A stretch of DNA of 64,000 nucleotides from Chromatiaceae bacterium (GCA_024235415.1 JACKML010000005.1:135001-199000); one strand, 5' to 3'; shown: positions 55,427-63,848, counted from the stretch's first letter. Program-made: numbers and translations. Notes: generated by a model from the letters alone, not told the origin.

Positions 55427-55873
55427 ATGAAGACCCTCTCTTTCCTCCCCTTGGCGCTCGGACTGGCGATCCTTCCGGCATTCGCGCAAGACGATGCTGC
55501 GGAGCAGCTTGTCGCCAGCAAACAGCAGGCAGACATGAGCTACCGACAGTTGATGGAGATCCTGGGTAAGGCCTCATCGATGATTCACGAGGGCATCATC
55601 CGGGAGAACAAACAGATGGTGAAGGAAGGCGCGGATATCGTCCTCCATCACCCGGCACCGAACCACAAGCCGTGGACGATCATGCCGCCTGAGGACCAGG
55701 ATGGCTTCAAGCAAAGCCTGCTGGCATTCGACAAGATCCTCGATGAACACGCGATCAGTGCCGAGGATGCGGCGACAAAGGGTGATTGGCAGACAGCAAA
55801 CAGCGCATTGAATGACCTGAATGCCTCGTGTATTTCCTGTCACGCAATGTGGCGCGCGAAAGCGGCGCAGTGA
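55427..55873 (+). CDS. Cytochrome c'-like periplasmic haem protein
   Basis: A 148-residue protein with signal peptide (MKTLSFLPLALGLAILPAFA) and a four-helix mature part ending in CISCH (135-139), the single C-terminal haem motif of cytochrome c'/c556 proteins. Such proteins act in electron transfer or bind nitric oxide; the role here is unknown. The gene stands alone: 351 bases after the previous gene and just before an IS1182 insertion. The intergenic region 55076-55426 holds a hairpin but no gene. Confidence 0.85.
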   Translation: MKTLSFLPLALGLAILPAFAQDDAAEQLVASKQQADMSYRQLMEILGKASSMIHEGIIRENKQMVKEGADIVLHHPAPNHKPWTIMPPEDQDGFKQSLLAFDKILDEHAISAEDAATKGDWQTANSALNDLNASCISCHAMWRAKAAQ

Positions 55874-55953
55874 TGTACTGGCCGTGGCTGGCGTCGGGTA
55901 GTAAGCCCACTGCGGTCTTAGGCGGATCGGACTCTGAACGACCGTTTTGGCCG

Positions 55954-57557
55954 GATTCTGTTGAAAAACTCCCCCATAAAATCGCCGCTGACGGATAATC
56001 CAGTAACGCCGTTGTCATTGAGGACTGTTGCCGATGATGGGCCAGTTGCCAGCCGGGCAAAATGCGCTGTTCTACGAGTTCTGTATTGAGCGGCATGTTC
56101 CTTCAAGCCATCTCCTGCGTCAGATTGATACCTTCCTCGATCTGAGCCATCTTCGCCAGCACCTCACCGCTTTCTACAGCACCACGGGCCGTCCTTCAGT
56201 TGACCCTGAGTTGATGGTCCGCATGCTGATCGTCGGGTACTGCTTTGGTATTCGCTCTGAGCGACGCCTGTGCGAAGAGGTACATCTCAATCTCGCCTAT
56301 CGTTGGTTTTGTCGATTGGGACTGGAGGGCGACGTCCCAGACCATTCGACCTTTTCCAAGAATCGTCATGGCCGGTTCCGTGACAGCGAAGCCTTCCGTG
56401 TAGTGTTTGAAGATGTGGTCGCGCGCTGCATGGCCGAGGGACTGATCCGTGGTGAAGGTTTCGCGATAGACGCCAGCACGATCAAAGCGGATGCCAGTCG
56501 TCAGCGCGGCGTACCCGGTAGCGAAGAGATCGACTGGCACGATCCGGTCTTGGCAACACGTCCGGTGCGTGAGTATCTGTCGGCGTTGGACGGTGAGACC
56601 ACTACCGGTGTGACGCCGAAAGCCATCTCGTTGACCGATCCGCAGGCCCGTTGGACAGCGGCACCCGGTGGTCCGGCCTTCTTCGCTTACTCGACGAATT
56701 ACCTGATCGATACCGAGTGTGGTGTGATCTTGGATGTGGAGGCCACGCCGGCCTATCGCACCGCAGAAGTTGAGATTACGAAAACGCTGCTCGAACGGGT
56801 TGAGGCCCACCTGGATCTCAAGCCCGAAAAGCTGATCGGCGATACCGCCTATGGCGCCGCGCCGATGCTCGCCTGGCTGGTGGGTGAAAAGCAGATCGCG
56901 CCGCATGTACCCGTTTGGGACAAGCGCCAGCGTCAGGACGACACCTTCTCAATCAGTGATTTCACGTGGCAAGCGGAAAGTGATGAGTACCAATGCCCGG
57001 CAGGTAAGCCGCTGCGTCATGGGCTGCGCAACTTCACAAAACCACGGACGGGCATCACGAAAGCCAACACGGTCATCTACAGGGCGAGCGAAGCGCAATG
57101 CCACTCCTGTCCGATGAAACAGCAGTGCTGTCCAAACACCTCTCACCGCAAGATCGCGCGCAGCGTCCATGAGGACGCGCGCGAGGTAGCCAGGAAGATT
57201 GCCGACACGCCTGAATATCGTGAATCACGCTGTGAACGCAAAAAGGTCGAGATGCTGTTTGCGCATCTCAAACGCATTCTTCGCTTCGACCGCCTACGAC
57301 TGCGGGGACTCAGTGGTGCCAACGATGAATTTCTGCTGGCCGCGACAGCTCAGAACCTCAGGAAACTCGCCAAACTGCGTGGGTACGGTCCGCCTGATGG
57401 CAGGATAGGTGTGCCTGCATGACGAGAAAACGTCCCGATTGACCCCCGCCAAGCCATCATCGAACCATGATGATGGCAACCACCAGGGAAATACTCCCTG
57501 GCATCGGTAGCCAGCCCTGACTCGATGCTTCTCAGAACCGAGTTTTTCAACAGAATC
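55954..57557. mobile_element. IS1182-family insertion sequence
   Basis: Terminal inverted repeats GATTCTGTTGAAAAACTC (55954-55971) and its inverse GAGTTTTTCAACAGAATC (57540-57557) bound a single transposase gene. Both flanks carry GCCG (55950-55953 and 57558-57561), a 4-bp target duplication. All parts appear intact, so the element may still move. It sits between the cytochrome gene and dinB and breaks no recognisable gene. Confidence 0.9.
56028..57422 (+). CDS. IS1182-family transposase
   Basis: A 464-residue DDE transposase. The N-terminal IS1182 signature (LRQIDTFLDLSHLRQHL; GRPSVDPELMVRMLIVGY) is followed by catalytic segments FAIDASTIKADASRQRG (about 145-161) and KLIGDTAYGAAPMLAWL (about 264-280), and later a Cys cluster (CHSCPMKQQCCP) and HLKRILRFDRLRLRG with the final Glu region. 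Length is complete for the family. It fills the IS between the inverted repeats. Confidence 0.95.
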   Translation: MPMMGQLPAGQNALFYEFCIERHVPSSHLLRQIDTFLDLSHLRQHLTAFYSTTGRPSVDPELMVRMLIVGYCFGIRSERRLCEEVHLNLAYRWFCRLGLEGDVPDHSTFSKNRHGRFRDSEAFRVVFEDVVARCMAEGLIRGEGFAIDASTIKADASRQRGVPGSEEIDWHDPVLATRPVREYLSALDGETTTGVTPKAISLTDPQARWTAAPGGPAFFAYSTNYLIDTECGVILDVEATPAYRTAEVEITKTLLERVEAHLDLKPEKLIGDTAYGAAPMLAWLVGEKQIAPHVPVWDKRQRQDDTFSISDFTWQAESDEYQCPAGKPLRHGLRNFTKPRTGITKANTVIYRASEAQCHSCPMKQQCCPNTSHRKIARSVHEDAREVARKIADTPEYRESRCERKKVEMLFAHLKRILRFDRLRLRGLSGANDEFLLAATAQNLRKLAKLRGYGPPDGRIGVPA

Positions 57558-57729
57558 GCCGACCATCAGACAGTCGCATCCCCATAAATGTTCTGCTGCG
57601 CTAGTCGCCGTGCCGATGACCGAGAGCCTTCTTCCTCGATGTCGCCTGCGGCATGCGGGCACGATAGGGCTGGCTACCAATCGACCTGGCAGACGTGGCC
57701 TATATATGGCCAGCAGTCCAACGGTACTC

Positions 57730-58935
57730 TCACCGAGGCTCATTTTCGTTGATCTTTCGTTTGTAACCGAGCTGCAATATCCCTTTTCCGAACCGGTCTG
57801 CTGCACGGTCAATGGTCTCGAGCAAACGCTGGTCCCTCGCGCGTTCCCGGGGTTGATCGAAGAGGTCGACCTGTTGCGATTCGGCCTGCTGCCAAGCGCT
57901 GATACCCACCCCGATGAGCCGCACCGGTTTGCGGGGCAGGTCTCCGCGAAGGAATAGCGCCCAGGCCTCCCGCAGGATCACACGCTCGTCGTGGGTCGGA
58001 ACCGGAATCGTGCGCTGGCGAGTGTGGGTCTCGAAGCCCACGAAACGGATCTTCAGCGTTACCACTGAGCCCGACAGATTCTCCCCGCGTGCCGTTGCGG
58101 CGACCTCAGCGGCCAATCCACGCAACACATCGTGCAGGATGTCTTGATTGCGGACGTCCTCCTCGAAGGTTGTCTCTTTGGAAATGCTTTTTCGACCCCG
58201 CCCGGGTACCACCTCAGCGGAGGCGATACCGAGGGCTTGATCGCGGAAGCTCGCCGCGGCTTTTTTCCCCAGCTGCTCCTCCAGATATTGAAGCGGGATC
58301 GCCCGCAGCTGTGACACGGTCTCGATCCCCAGACGCGAAAAGATCTTCTGGGTCTGGCGACCAACACCGCGCAGGGTGGCCACCGGCATGGGCGCGAGGA
58401 AGTCCAGAACCTCGTCGGGGTGCACCACCATCAAACCATCGGGTTTGCCGTGTTCGGAGGCAAGCTTTGCGATGAGGCGGTTCGGACCGATACCGACCGA
58501 GGCCCGCAGCCCCGTGCCTTCGAAGATACGGCGCTTGATTTCACGTCCGATGTCTTTGGGTGGCCCGAGCAGTCTCTCCAACCCCGTCAAATCCAGATAG
58601 GCCTCGTCGATCGAGACTGGTTCGACAACCGGCGTGAGTGTGCCCAACGTCTGGAAAATCTCCTGTGAGACCCGGATGTACTTGGCCATCTCAGGGCGCA
58701 GGTAGACGGCATCTGGACAACGACGGTAGGCCTCGGCAATAGGCATGGCCGAGCGGATGCCGAATGCCCGGGCCTGGTAGTTGGCGGCCGCTACCACGCC
58801 ACGGTGGCCGGGGAGTGCACCGACCACCACCGCTTGGTCGCGGTATTCGGGGCAGTCACGCTGCTCGACGCTGGCATAAAACGCATCGAGATCGGCATGC
58901 CCGATCCAGCGTTTTTTGGTGTGGGGAGGCGTCAT
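57730..58935 (-). CDS. dinB: DNA polymerase IV
   Basis: A 401-residue Y-family translesion polymerase. The catalytic motifs are HADLDAFYASVE (about 13-24) and PVSIDEAYLDLTGLE (about 106-120), followed by helix-hairpin-helix and little-finger regions. The C-terminal QVDLFD (about 366-371) is a sliding-clamp binding motif. It copies damaged DNA with errors. Its presence in ICE cargo suggests SOS-linked benefit, though no LexA box was identified upstream. Confidence 0.95.
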   Translation of the reverse strand: MTPPHTKKRWIGHADLDAFYASVEQRDCPEYRDQAVVVGALPGHRGVVAAANYQARAFGIRSAMPIAEAYRRCPDAVYLRPEMAKYIRVSQEIFQTLGTLTPVVEPVSIDEAYLDLTGLERLLGPPKDIGREIKRRIFEGTGLRASVGIGPNRLIAKLASEHGKPDGLMVVHPDEVLDFLAPMPVATLRGVGRQTQKIFSRLGIETVSQLRAIPLQYLEEQLGKKAAASFRDQALGIASAEVVPGRGRKSISKETTFEEDVRNQDILHDVLRGLAAEVAATARGENLSGSVVTLKIRFVGFETHTRQRTIPVPTHDERVILREAWALFLRGDLPRKPVRLIGVGISAWQQAESQQVDLFDQPRERARDQRLLETIDRAADRFGKGILQLGYKRKINENEPR

Positions 58936-59534
58936 CGCAGATAGCGCTCCGACAAATGACTGTGCACCCTGATTCTTGCGGCCCGCATCGTCGTGTTCTC
59001 AGCCTGTCGATACTGCTCATGCTATCAACAGTGTGGGCGGAATACTGAAGCGGCCCCGGAACTTTGGACAGGAATCGAAGCCGACTGGACTGACTTCGGC
59101 CAGATAGAAGCCGCGCATGTCGCCATGCGCGGTTGGCTGTCGCCGATTCGTGAACGGATGGGTTGTCCGCGCTGGGTGCCGATAGGAGGGTGGAATGGCA
59201 CCCATTGGGAAACGTAGCTAGCCCCATATCCGGAAGATCATGCCGTGGGATCTTCGATGATCGGCGATCGATGGTGGGGCGTCAGATCGCAATTCTCACG
59301 GCGCATGACTGCACAAAGGGGCACCGTCGGCTTCTGGTAACGGGCAACCAGCGTGTTGGATGCAAGGCCAGAGGCCTTGCCGGAAACTGCCACGGCAGGC
59401 TCGGGGAAGGCCTCTCGCGAAACGCGCTGGTGGCATGAGCCATGAGAATGCAAAAGATGCGGGCATCGGCCCCGATAGGGAAAGCCGATGCCCGCTGCGT
59501 CAATGCTATCGGGTTGGCCCGCTCTGCTTCGCTG
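58936..59534. other. Gene-free stretch between dinB and the radC-like gene
   Basis: No supported gene. Short open frames lack good start sites and family likeness. It holds the terminator at 59446-59495, which ends transcription coming from the radC-like gene, and must hold the dinB promoter near 58936-59000. Confidence 0.5.
59446..59495 (-). terminator. Rho-independent terminator of the radC-like gene
   Basis: Stem GCGGGCATCGGC (59459-59470) with GCCGATGCCCGC (59484-59495), 12 perfect pairs. Read on the minus strand it is followed by ATCTTTTGCATTCTC, a U-rich tail. It lies 40 bases beyond the radC-like stop. Confidence 0.75.
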
Positions 59535-60011
59535 TCACAACAGCCCACGCTCGGCCATCGAGATAATTGAGTCACCGACCACGAAGTGATCGAGAACCCG
59601 AACCTCAACCAGCGAGAGCGCCTCCCGCAGCCGGCGGGTGATCGTCTGGTCCGCCTGGCTGGGCTCGGCGACACCGGATGGATGATTGTGGCAAAAGACC
59701 ACGGCAGCCGCGTTGTGACGCAGCGCTGCCTTGACCACCTCACGGACGTGTACCTGGGCGCCGTCGATGGTGCCTCGGAACATCTCCTCGATCTCGATCA
59801 GGCGATGCCGGTTGTCGAGAAACAGCACCACGAACACCTCGTGCTCGCGTTCAGAGAAACGCAGCCTCAGGAGCTTGCGCACCACATCGGGTGACTCCAG
59901 GCAACTGCCGGCACGGTCGGTGCGGTACTTCAGGCGTTGCTCCAGCACATGACAGGCATGGGCAATGAGTTGATCGTCGTCGAGTTCGATGACGGATATC
60001 GCGTTGGACAT
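59535..60011 (-). CDS. RadC/JAB-domain protein of the ICE
   Basis: A 158-residue protein made of the RadC-type JAB metal-binding domain, without the N-terminal helix-hairpin-helix part of full RadC. The site is VVFCHNHPSGVAEPSQAD (105-121), with His108, His110 and Asp121. Short RadC-like proteins are nearly universal in this type of ICE and plasmid; despite the name, a repair role is unproven. Start at 60011. Between it and the upstream gene lies leader element copy 1 (60081-60148) and a strong GC hairpin (60045-60069). Confidence 0.92.
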   Translation of the reverse strand: MSNAISVIELDDDQLIAHACHVLEQRLKYRTDRAGSCLESPDVVRKLLRLRFSEREHEVFVVLFLDNRHRLIEIEEMFRGTIDGAQVHVREVVKAALRHNAAAVVFCHNHPSGVAEPSQADQTITRRLREALSLVEVRVLDHFVVGDSIISMAERGLL

Positions 60012-60044
60012 GGAAACCTCCAGGGAACTAATACCGGGAGGCCT

Positions 60045-60069
60045 CCCACCGGGATCGGGTCCCGGTGGG
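60045..60069. promoter_or_regulatory. GC hairpin in the radC-like leader
   Basis: CCCACCGGGA (60045-60054) pairs with TCCCGGTGGG (60060-60069) around a 5-base loop. It lies 34 bases upstream of the radC-like start on the minus strand, where it could influence translation or termination. Confidence 0.5.
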
Positions 60070-60080
60070 GTTGATGTTAT

Positions 60081-60148
60081 GGATCCGGCCTTTCGGCCAC
60101 CTGTCTTCCGGATCCGAACAGATTTGTCGCTTTGGCCGAGCGACGCGG
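60081..60148 (-). repeat. Structured leader element, copy 1
   Basis: This 68-bp element aligns without gaps to 62151-62218 at about three quarters identity. Both copies keep a TCGCT/AGCGA stem with different loop bases (TTGGCCG here, TTAACCG in copy 2) and a CTGT/ACAG-closed arm containing a near-palindrome. It lies about 70 bases upstream of the radC-like gene. Confidence 0.7.
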
Positions 60149-60228
60149 CAGAGAACCTTTGCGCAGCACCCTCGGTGAAGGTGCTGGGCAAAGCGAGGCA
60201 CCGCTGGGCGGTACCTCGGAACGGCGGG

Positions 60229-60471
60229 TCATGCGACCTCGCGTTTTTGACGCAAGGCTGCCTCCGACGATGGCGCGGGCCGGGGATCGATCCCCAGCCG
60301 GCATTCGAGTGCCCGCATGCAGGCCGTGTGGTAAAGGGGTGCCAGGTCCGCCAGCAACGGCTCGATGCGGTTGGCGGCTTCACTGAGCGACGACAGGCCG
60401 TTGAACCGGTACCCGCCACCGGGAACGGGGCAGACGGCGATCTGATCAGCGATCTGGGTGAGTGATTTCAT
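60229..60471 (-). CDS. Small conserved-looking ICE protein, unknown function
   Basis: An 80-residue hydrophilic, helical protein starting at 60471 (MKSLTQIADQIAVCPVPGG). The arrangement (GYRFNGLSSLSEAANRIEPL; YHTACMRALECRLGIDP) resembles small proteins common in ICEs between radC and DUF932 genes. A strong start site (GGAACACC) supports it. No function is assigned. Confidence 0.6.
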   Translation of the reverse strand: MKSLTQIADQIAVCPVPGGGYRFNGLSSLSEAANRIEPLLADLAPLYHTACMRALECRLGIDPRPAPSSEAALRQKREVA

Positions 60472-60833
60472 GGTGTTCCTCCGAATAGGCCCCACCACGG
60501 GAGCCCTCCGAAACGACCCCGGCTAGGGTGGAGACGTTGCGGAGGACTCCCGCAGCGGGATCGAACCTGGGAACACCATGCCCCAGCGGGACAGGTGTCC
60601 CCAGGGGATGTGAAAGAAACCGGGTATGCCCGGCTGGGTGAAGAATGGATCAAGCCCGAAGGCCGCGCTTCTTCCCGATCCGCAAGCGCTTTGTCACTGA
60701 CCACGAAGGCCAGGCAACAAACTGGTAAGCCGAGTCTAGCGTATGTGTCGGCAAGGTCGGACTGCGTCACCACTTTTTTCAACACCCCGGCAGGGCGCTC
60801 AAAAAAGGCCACCCGAAAGGTGGCAAAGGACAT
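60468..60833 (-). CDS. Possible small protein, low support
   Basis: A 121-codon frame from an ATG at 60833 whose stop overlaps the next start by 4 bases (ATGA). The first 50 residues (FATFRVAFFERPAGVLKKVV; DTYARLGLPVCCLAFVVSD) look protein-like, but the rest is rich in Gly, Pro and Arg and runs across apparent leader sequence. It may be a genuine coupled gene or only open by chance. If it is not a gene, 60472-60853 is a non-coding leader of 382 bases. Confidence 0.3.
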   Translation of the reverse strand: MSFATFRVAFFERPAGVLKKVVTQSDLADTYARLGLPVCCLAFVVSDKALADREEARPSGLIHSSPSRAYPVSFTSPGDTCPAGAWCSQVRSRCGSPPQRLHPSRGRFGGLPWWGLFGGTP

Positions 60834-60853
60834 GGCATCTGTCCTGGTGTGTC

Positions 60854-61165
60854 TCAATGAAGGGCCGGGGCCGGAATCAGCAGATGACAGACATCGGCCT
60901 GTACATAGCCGAGGCGGCAGCGCACGCCGGTGGTGCGCACGACGCCGGCCTCCTCGAGCGCCGTGAGCAGGCCTTCGTTTTCGCCGTAGTCCTTGATCAG
61001 GACCTGGTCTTCGGCCAGCGGCATCGTCGGCACGTTGATGGTCGCCGTGGCGAAGGGCTCGCCCCTGTCGTCGTGAAGCTGGATCGCCAGCCGGCCGTTG
61101 GCGTAGCGGCTGAACTGCAGCCGGCAGCGGGTGTTGAGAAAAGTCACTGTGTTGTCGGTCATCAT
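60854..61165 (-). CDS. Small ICE protein (DUF4313-like)
   Basis: A 103-residue beta-rich protein starting at 61165 (MMTDNTVTFLNTRCRLQFS). The pattern RYANGRLAIQLHDDRGEPF and PLAEDQVLIKDYGENEGLL fits small DUF4313-type proteins found in mobile elements next to DUF932 genes. The ribosome site AAGGAG is visible upstream on the minus strand. Function unknown. Confidence 0.75.
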   Translation of the reverse strand: MMTDNTVTFLNTRCRLQFSRYANGRLAIQLHDDRGEPFATATINVPTMPLAEDQVLIKDYGENEGLLTALEEAGVVRTTGVRCRLGYVQADVCHLLIPAPALH

Positions 61166-61271
61166 GTTTCGCTCCTTGCATGTCTCTGGGGTAAACGCCG
61201 CTTTGCCGGGCGCGCATGCCCGGTTCAGCGGTGGGTGTCGAGAGCGAGCCCCGCGTGAGCGGGGCAGGGGA

Positions 61272-62072
61272 TCAGCCGGCCTTGAGGGCGGCAAACTCCT
61301 CGGTCAGGCGCCACAGCGCCCGGTTGAGTCGGACGTCCTCGTGGGCGGAATGGATGGCCCGGGTGCGCACCCGGCGACCGCCAGTCGAGCGGCCGCGCAG
61401 GCCACCACGCACCAGGTTCTCCTGCACGCGGTTCATGGTCAGCCACAGGCTGTCGCCGGCATCGGCGGTACGCCGTGCGCCGAGCAGTGCCTGCGGTTGG
61501 ACGGGCGACCGTTGCTGCCAGTCGTCGCCATAGCGCAGCGCCAGCGCGGTGCGTGCGTAGAGGTCCTGTTCGCCGGCGTCGAGGGTCAGGCCGCTGAATC
61601 GGTCGACCCGCTCGGCGAGCTGCGGGGTCTCGTCGACCAGGTCGTAGACGCCCTCGATCACCGAGTTGACGACCTCGCGGCCGTGGCGAAAGCGCATGCC
61701 GCCGGCCTTGCCGATCGGGGTCACCATGCCATTGCTGCAGACCAGGCGGAACAGCCCCAGGTCGAGCTGGAACGACGAGCTGCCGTCGTGTGAGTTGAGC
61801 AGCACCAGCTCGGTCACCGAGTCGCCGACCTGGGTCGGCTGTTCCTGGCGGAAACGCAGCATGTGGCGCTGGAAGCCGTGGCGGGTCTCGTCGCGGACCC
61901 GCGACTGCCGGACCGTGACCGGAAACCAGCCTTCCTGCTCGATCGCCTCGACCAGGTCGATGGTGGGGACAAACCCGTATCGGTCCGTGACCCGGCCATG
62001 CGGCTCGGTCGCGAACACAGAAGGGGCAACGCGCTGAATCTGCGCGTGGGAAAGTGCATTGTTGAGCATCAC
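61272..62072 (-). CDS. DUF932-family (phage/plasmid-like) protein
   Basis: A 266-residue protein of the DUF932/DUF945 family found on phages, plasmids and ICEs. Seen are YGFVPTIDLVEAIEQEGWFP (33-52), RHMLRFR, ELVLLNSHDGSSSFQLDLGL and FRLVCSNGMVTP. The role is unknown; in other elements it is linked to replication or anti-restriction without proof. Start at 62072. Leader element copy 2 lies about 79 bases upstream. Confidence 0.92.
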   Translation of the reverse strand: MMLNNALSHAQIQRVAPSVFATEPHGRVTDRYGFVPTIDLVEAIEQEGWFPVTVRQSRVRDETRHGFQRHMLRFRQEQPTQVGDSVTELVLLNSHDGSSSFQLDLGLFRLVCSNGMVTPIGKAGGMRFRHGREVVNSVIEGVYDLVDETPQLAERVDRFSGLTLDAGEQDLYARTALALRYGDDWQQRSPVQPQALLGARRTADAGDSLWLTMNRVQENLVRGGLRGRSTGGRRVRTRAIHSAHEDVRLNRALWRLTEEFAALKAG

Positions 62073-62104
62073 GTTCTCCAGAATGCCGGATCACGCCCGC
62101 CCTG

Positions 62105-62123
62105 CCGGGGTGACGTTCCCCGG
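62105..62123. promoter_or_regulatory. GC hairpin in the DUF932 leader
   Basis: CCGGGG and CCCCGG pair around about seven bases just upstream of the DUF932 start. A hairpin in the same relative position lies before the radC-like gene, which hints at shared leader control. Confidence 0.45.
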
Positions 62124-62150
62124 TGAGGTGAAAGACAAAGGTGGATGGTT

Positions 62151-62218
62151 GGATTCAGCCGGGTGGCCGCCTGTCTTCCGAATCCGGACAGGCTTATCGC
62201 TTTAACCGAGCGACACGG
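62151..62218 (-). repeat. Structured leader element, copy 2
   Basis: Second copy of the 68-bp element at 60081-60148, in the same orientation and at a similar distance from a minus-strand start (DUF932 gene). The TCGCT/AGCGA stem is kept while its loop differs, as expected if the RNA or DNA fold is what matters. Confidence 0.7.
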
Positions 62219-62227
62219 GTATGAAAC

Positions 62228-62845
62228 TCATGCCGGCGCGATCCGGTTGGACGCGGCCAGCCAGATGCGCCCGGCCACCCGCGTCAGGTGATAGACCCCC
62301 AGCGGGATCCCGGCGCCGAGGATGACCGCCAGCACCATGCCGGTCACGGCGGGATCGCCTTGCGGGGGCCAGAAGGCCCAGACGTTCAGCGCGATCGAGA
62401 TCGCGATGGTCGAGACGACATAGCGGTGCGCGTAACCGGCGACGCGGATGTTCGGAAAGGTCGCCAGCACGATCAGCGCGACCTCGCTGGCGACCATGCC
62501 GACGTCGATCGCAATCGCCAGGGCCCAGGCCGACCAGGCGGTGCTGTGGGTGATCTCGCGGATGCCGGACGCCAGGTGCTCCAGCGAAACGCCGAGCATG
62601 ATGGTGACTACGGCGCCGAGTGCAACGACCAGGTGCCGGCCGAGTCGTTGCTCGGTCGCCGTCAGGCGGGGCACCTTGTCTCTGGCCCGGCTGCGCGGGC
62701 GTGGCGCTGCCTTCTTCTTCGTCGGCGCGGGCTTTGGCATGGGGGCAGTGGTCTTCGGCGAAGGCACAGGTGCGGGCGCCTCAGCCGGCTCGCCAAAGGT
62801 CTGCAGCGCGCGAACGGTTCTGTTTGTTCCGGTTGTCATCGTCAT
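62228..62845 (-). CDS. ICE membrane protein of unknown function
   Basis: A 205-residue protein. Start at 62845 (MTMTTGTNRT). The first 65 residues are a Pro/Ala/Lys-rich basic tail; four hydrophobic segments follow (LVVALGAVVTIMLGVSLEHL; WALAIAIDVGMVASEVALIV; VVSTIAISIALNVWAFWP; VLAVILGAGIPLGVYHLTR). Membrane proteins of this type occur beside DUF932 genes in related ICEs. No function is known. Confidence 0.8.
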   Translation of the reverse strand: MTMTTGTNRTVRALQTFGEPAEAPAPVPSPKTTAPMPKPAPTKKKAAPRPRSRARDKVPRLTATEQRLGRHLVVALGAVVTIMLGVSLEHLASGIREITHSTAWSAWALAIAIDVGMVASEVALIVLATFPNIRVAGYAHRYVVSTIAISIALNVWAFWPPQGDPAVTGMVLAVILGAGIPLGVYHLTRVAGRIWLAASNRIAPA

Positions 62846-62944
62846 GTCCAAATTCCAAAGAAATACGCTGACGCTCAACGCTGCACCCGGAAGAGGGCGC
62901 AGGGTTGAACGCTCCGCTGGCGGAGTCGGTGGGTTGAGGAAGCA

Positions 62945-62972
62945 CCGTCCCTGCAAGGGTTTGCAGGGACGG
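62945..62972. terminator. Perfect 12-bp stem-loop after the 62979 gene
   Basis: CCGTCCCTGCAA (62945-62956) and TTGCAGGGACGG (62961-62972) pair perfectly around GGGT. It lies 7 bases beyond the stop of the upstream minus-strand gene. No T-run follows on the minus strand, so it may be a processing or Rho-linked stem rather than a classic terminator. Confidence 0.5.
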
Positions 62973-62978
62973 GTGGTC

Positions 62979-63269
62979 TCAGTAGGTCAGGCGCAGCAGC
63001 AGGTGGCCGCTGGATGGCGGTGGCTCGAGTTCATCGAGCCGCCCGTCAGCCTGTGCGGCATACCGCCGCTCGAGCCCGTCGAGTATCGCCAAGGCGGCCT
63101 CGACCGACGGTGCATCGGCAATGAGGCTCTTGGCGGAAACGACGCCTTGCAGCTGGCCGAAGACTTCGGCGCACTGAAGCGGGTCGGTGGTCAACTGCCA
63201 TTGGCCGTTGCGCAAAACTGCTGACGTGAAAGACTGTTTCTCTGCGTGCACGTGCATCTCCTTATGCAT
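62979..63269 (-). CDS. Small ICE protein, unknown function
   Basis: A 96-residue soluble protein (MHKEMHVHAEKQ start; Met5 at 63257 is an alternative). The body TDPLQCAEVFGQLQGVVSAK and SVEAALAILDGLERRYAAQ is helical. It overlaps the DUF3275 stop by 8 bases, so both belong to one transcript. No family function recognised. Confidence 0.7.
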   Translation of the reverse strand: MHKEMHVHAEKQSFTSAVLRNGQWQLTTDPLQCAEVFGQLQGVVSAKSLIADAPSVEAALAILDGLERRYAAQADGRLDELEPPPSSGHLLLRLTY

Positions 63270-63741
63270 CGAGTTTCCAAAGCCGCCCCAGCGGCTGAAA
63301 GTGATAGCCCAAGGCCTTCAGGCGTGCCGCCTGGCGACGCAGCACCGGGCGATCGACCGTTGGGTCGAGACGGACGATATCACCCAGCGGCCAGTTGTCG
63401 CCAAACAGCGCGGCGTCTTCGCTGGGCACCTCGGCCTGGGCATCGTCGGGTTCCGGCTCGCTCGCCGGCGGCTCCTCGGATTCTGGCCGGGTATCCATAT
63501 CCGTCAACGCGATGGAGGTAATGGTGGCACGTACCTCCACGTTGTAGCGCCCGCCGACCGCATAGGCGGCGGGATAGATCCGGCTGATCGAGAACTGGCC
63601 GGCATACTGCCCGGGTGCATACTCCTCGATGCCCTCTTTGACGTTGAACTCACCGATCTCGGTGGTCAGGCGCCCGACATTGAAATCGCCGTTGCGCCCG
63701 TTGATGGTCTTGACCGTGATGGTCCCTGTGAGGTTGATCAT
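63262..63741 (-). CDS. DUF3275-family ICE protein
   Basis: A 159-residue protein starting at 63741. The N-terminal beta domain (MINLTGTITVKTINGRNGDF; LTTEIGEFNVKEGIEEYAPG; QFSISRIYPAAYAVGGR) is the DUF3275 pattern; an acidic linker and a small C-terminal domain (RRQAARLKALGYHFQPLGRL) follow. DUF3275 proteins are typical of PFGI-1/ICEclc elements; some link them to replication or maintenance functions. Function unproven. Confidence 0.88.
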   Translation of the reverse strand: MINLTGTITVKTINGRNGDFNVGRLTTEIGEFNVKEGIEEYAPGQYAGQFSISRIYPAAYAVGGRYNVEVRATITSIALTDMDTRPESEEPPASEPEPDDAQAEVPSEDAALFGDNWPLGDIVRLDPTVDRPVLRRQAARLKALGYHFQPLGRLWKLDA

Positions 63742-63848
63742 GCGTGAACTCCGAAAATGCCGGGGACCACGCAGCGCCCTGACGGGATGCGTGGCCCCGG
63801 CAGGGTTGAGAACAGGCGAAGCGCCGAGGCGCTCCGCGGTGATGCGGC

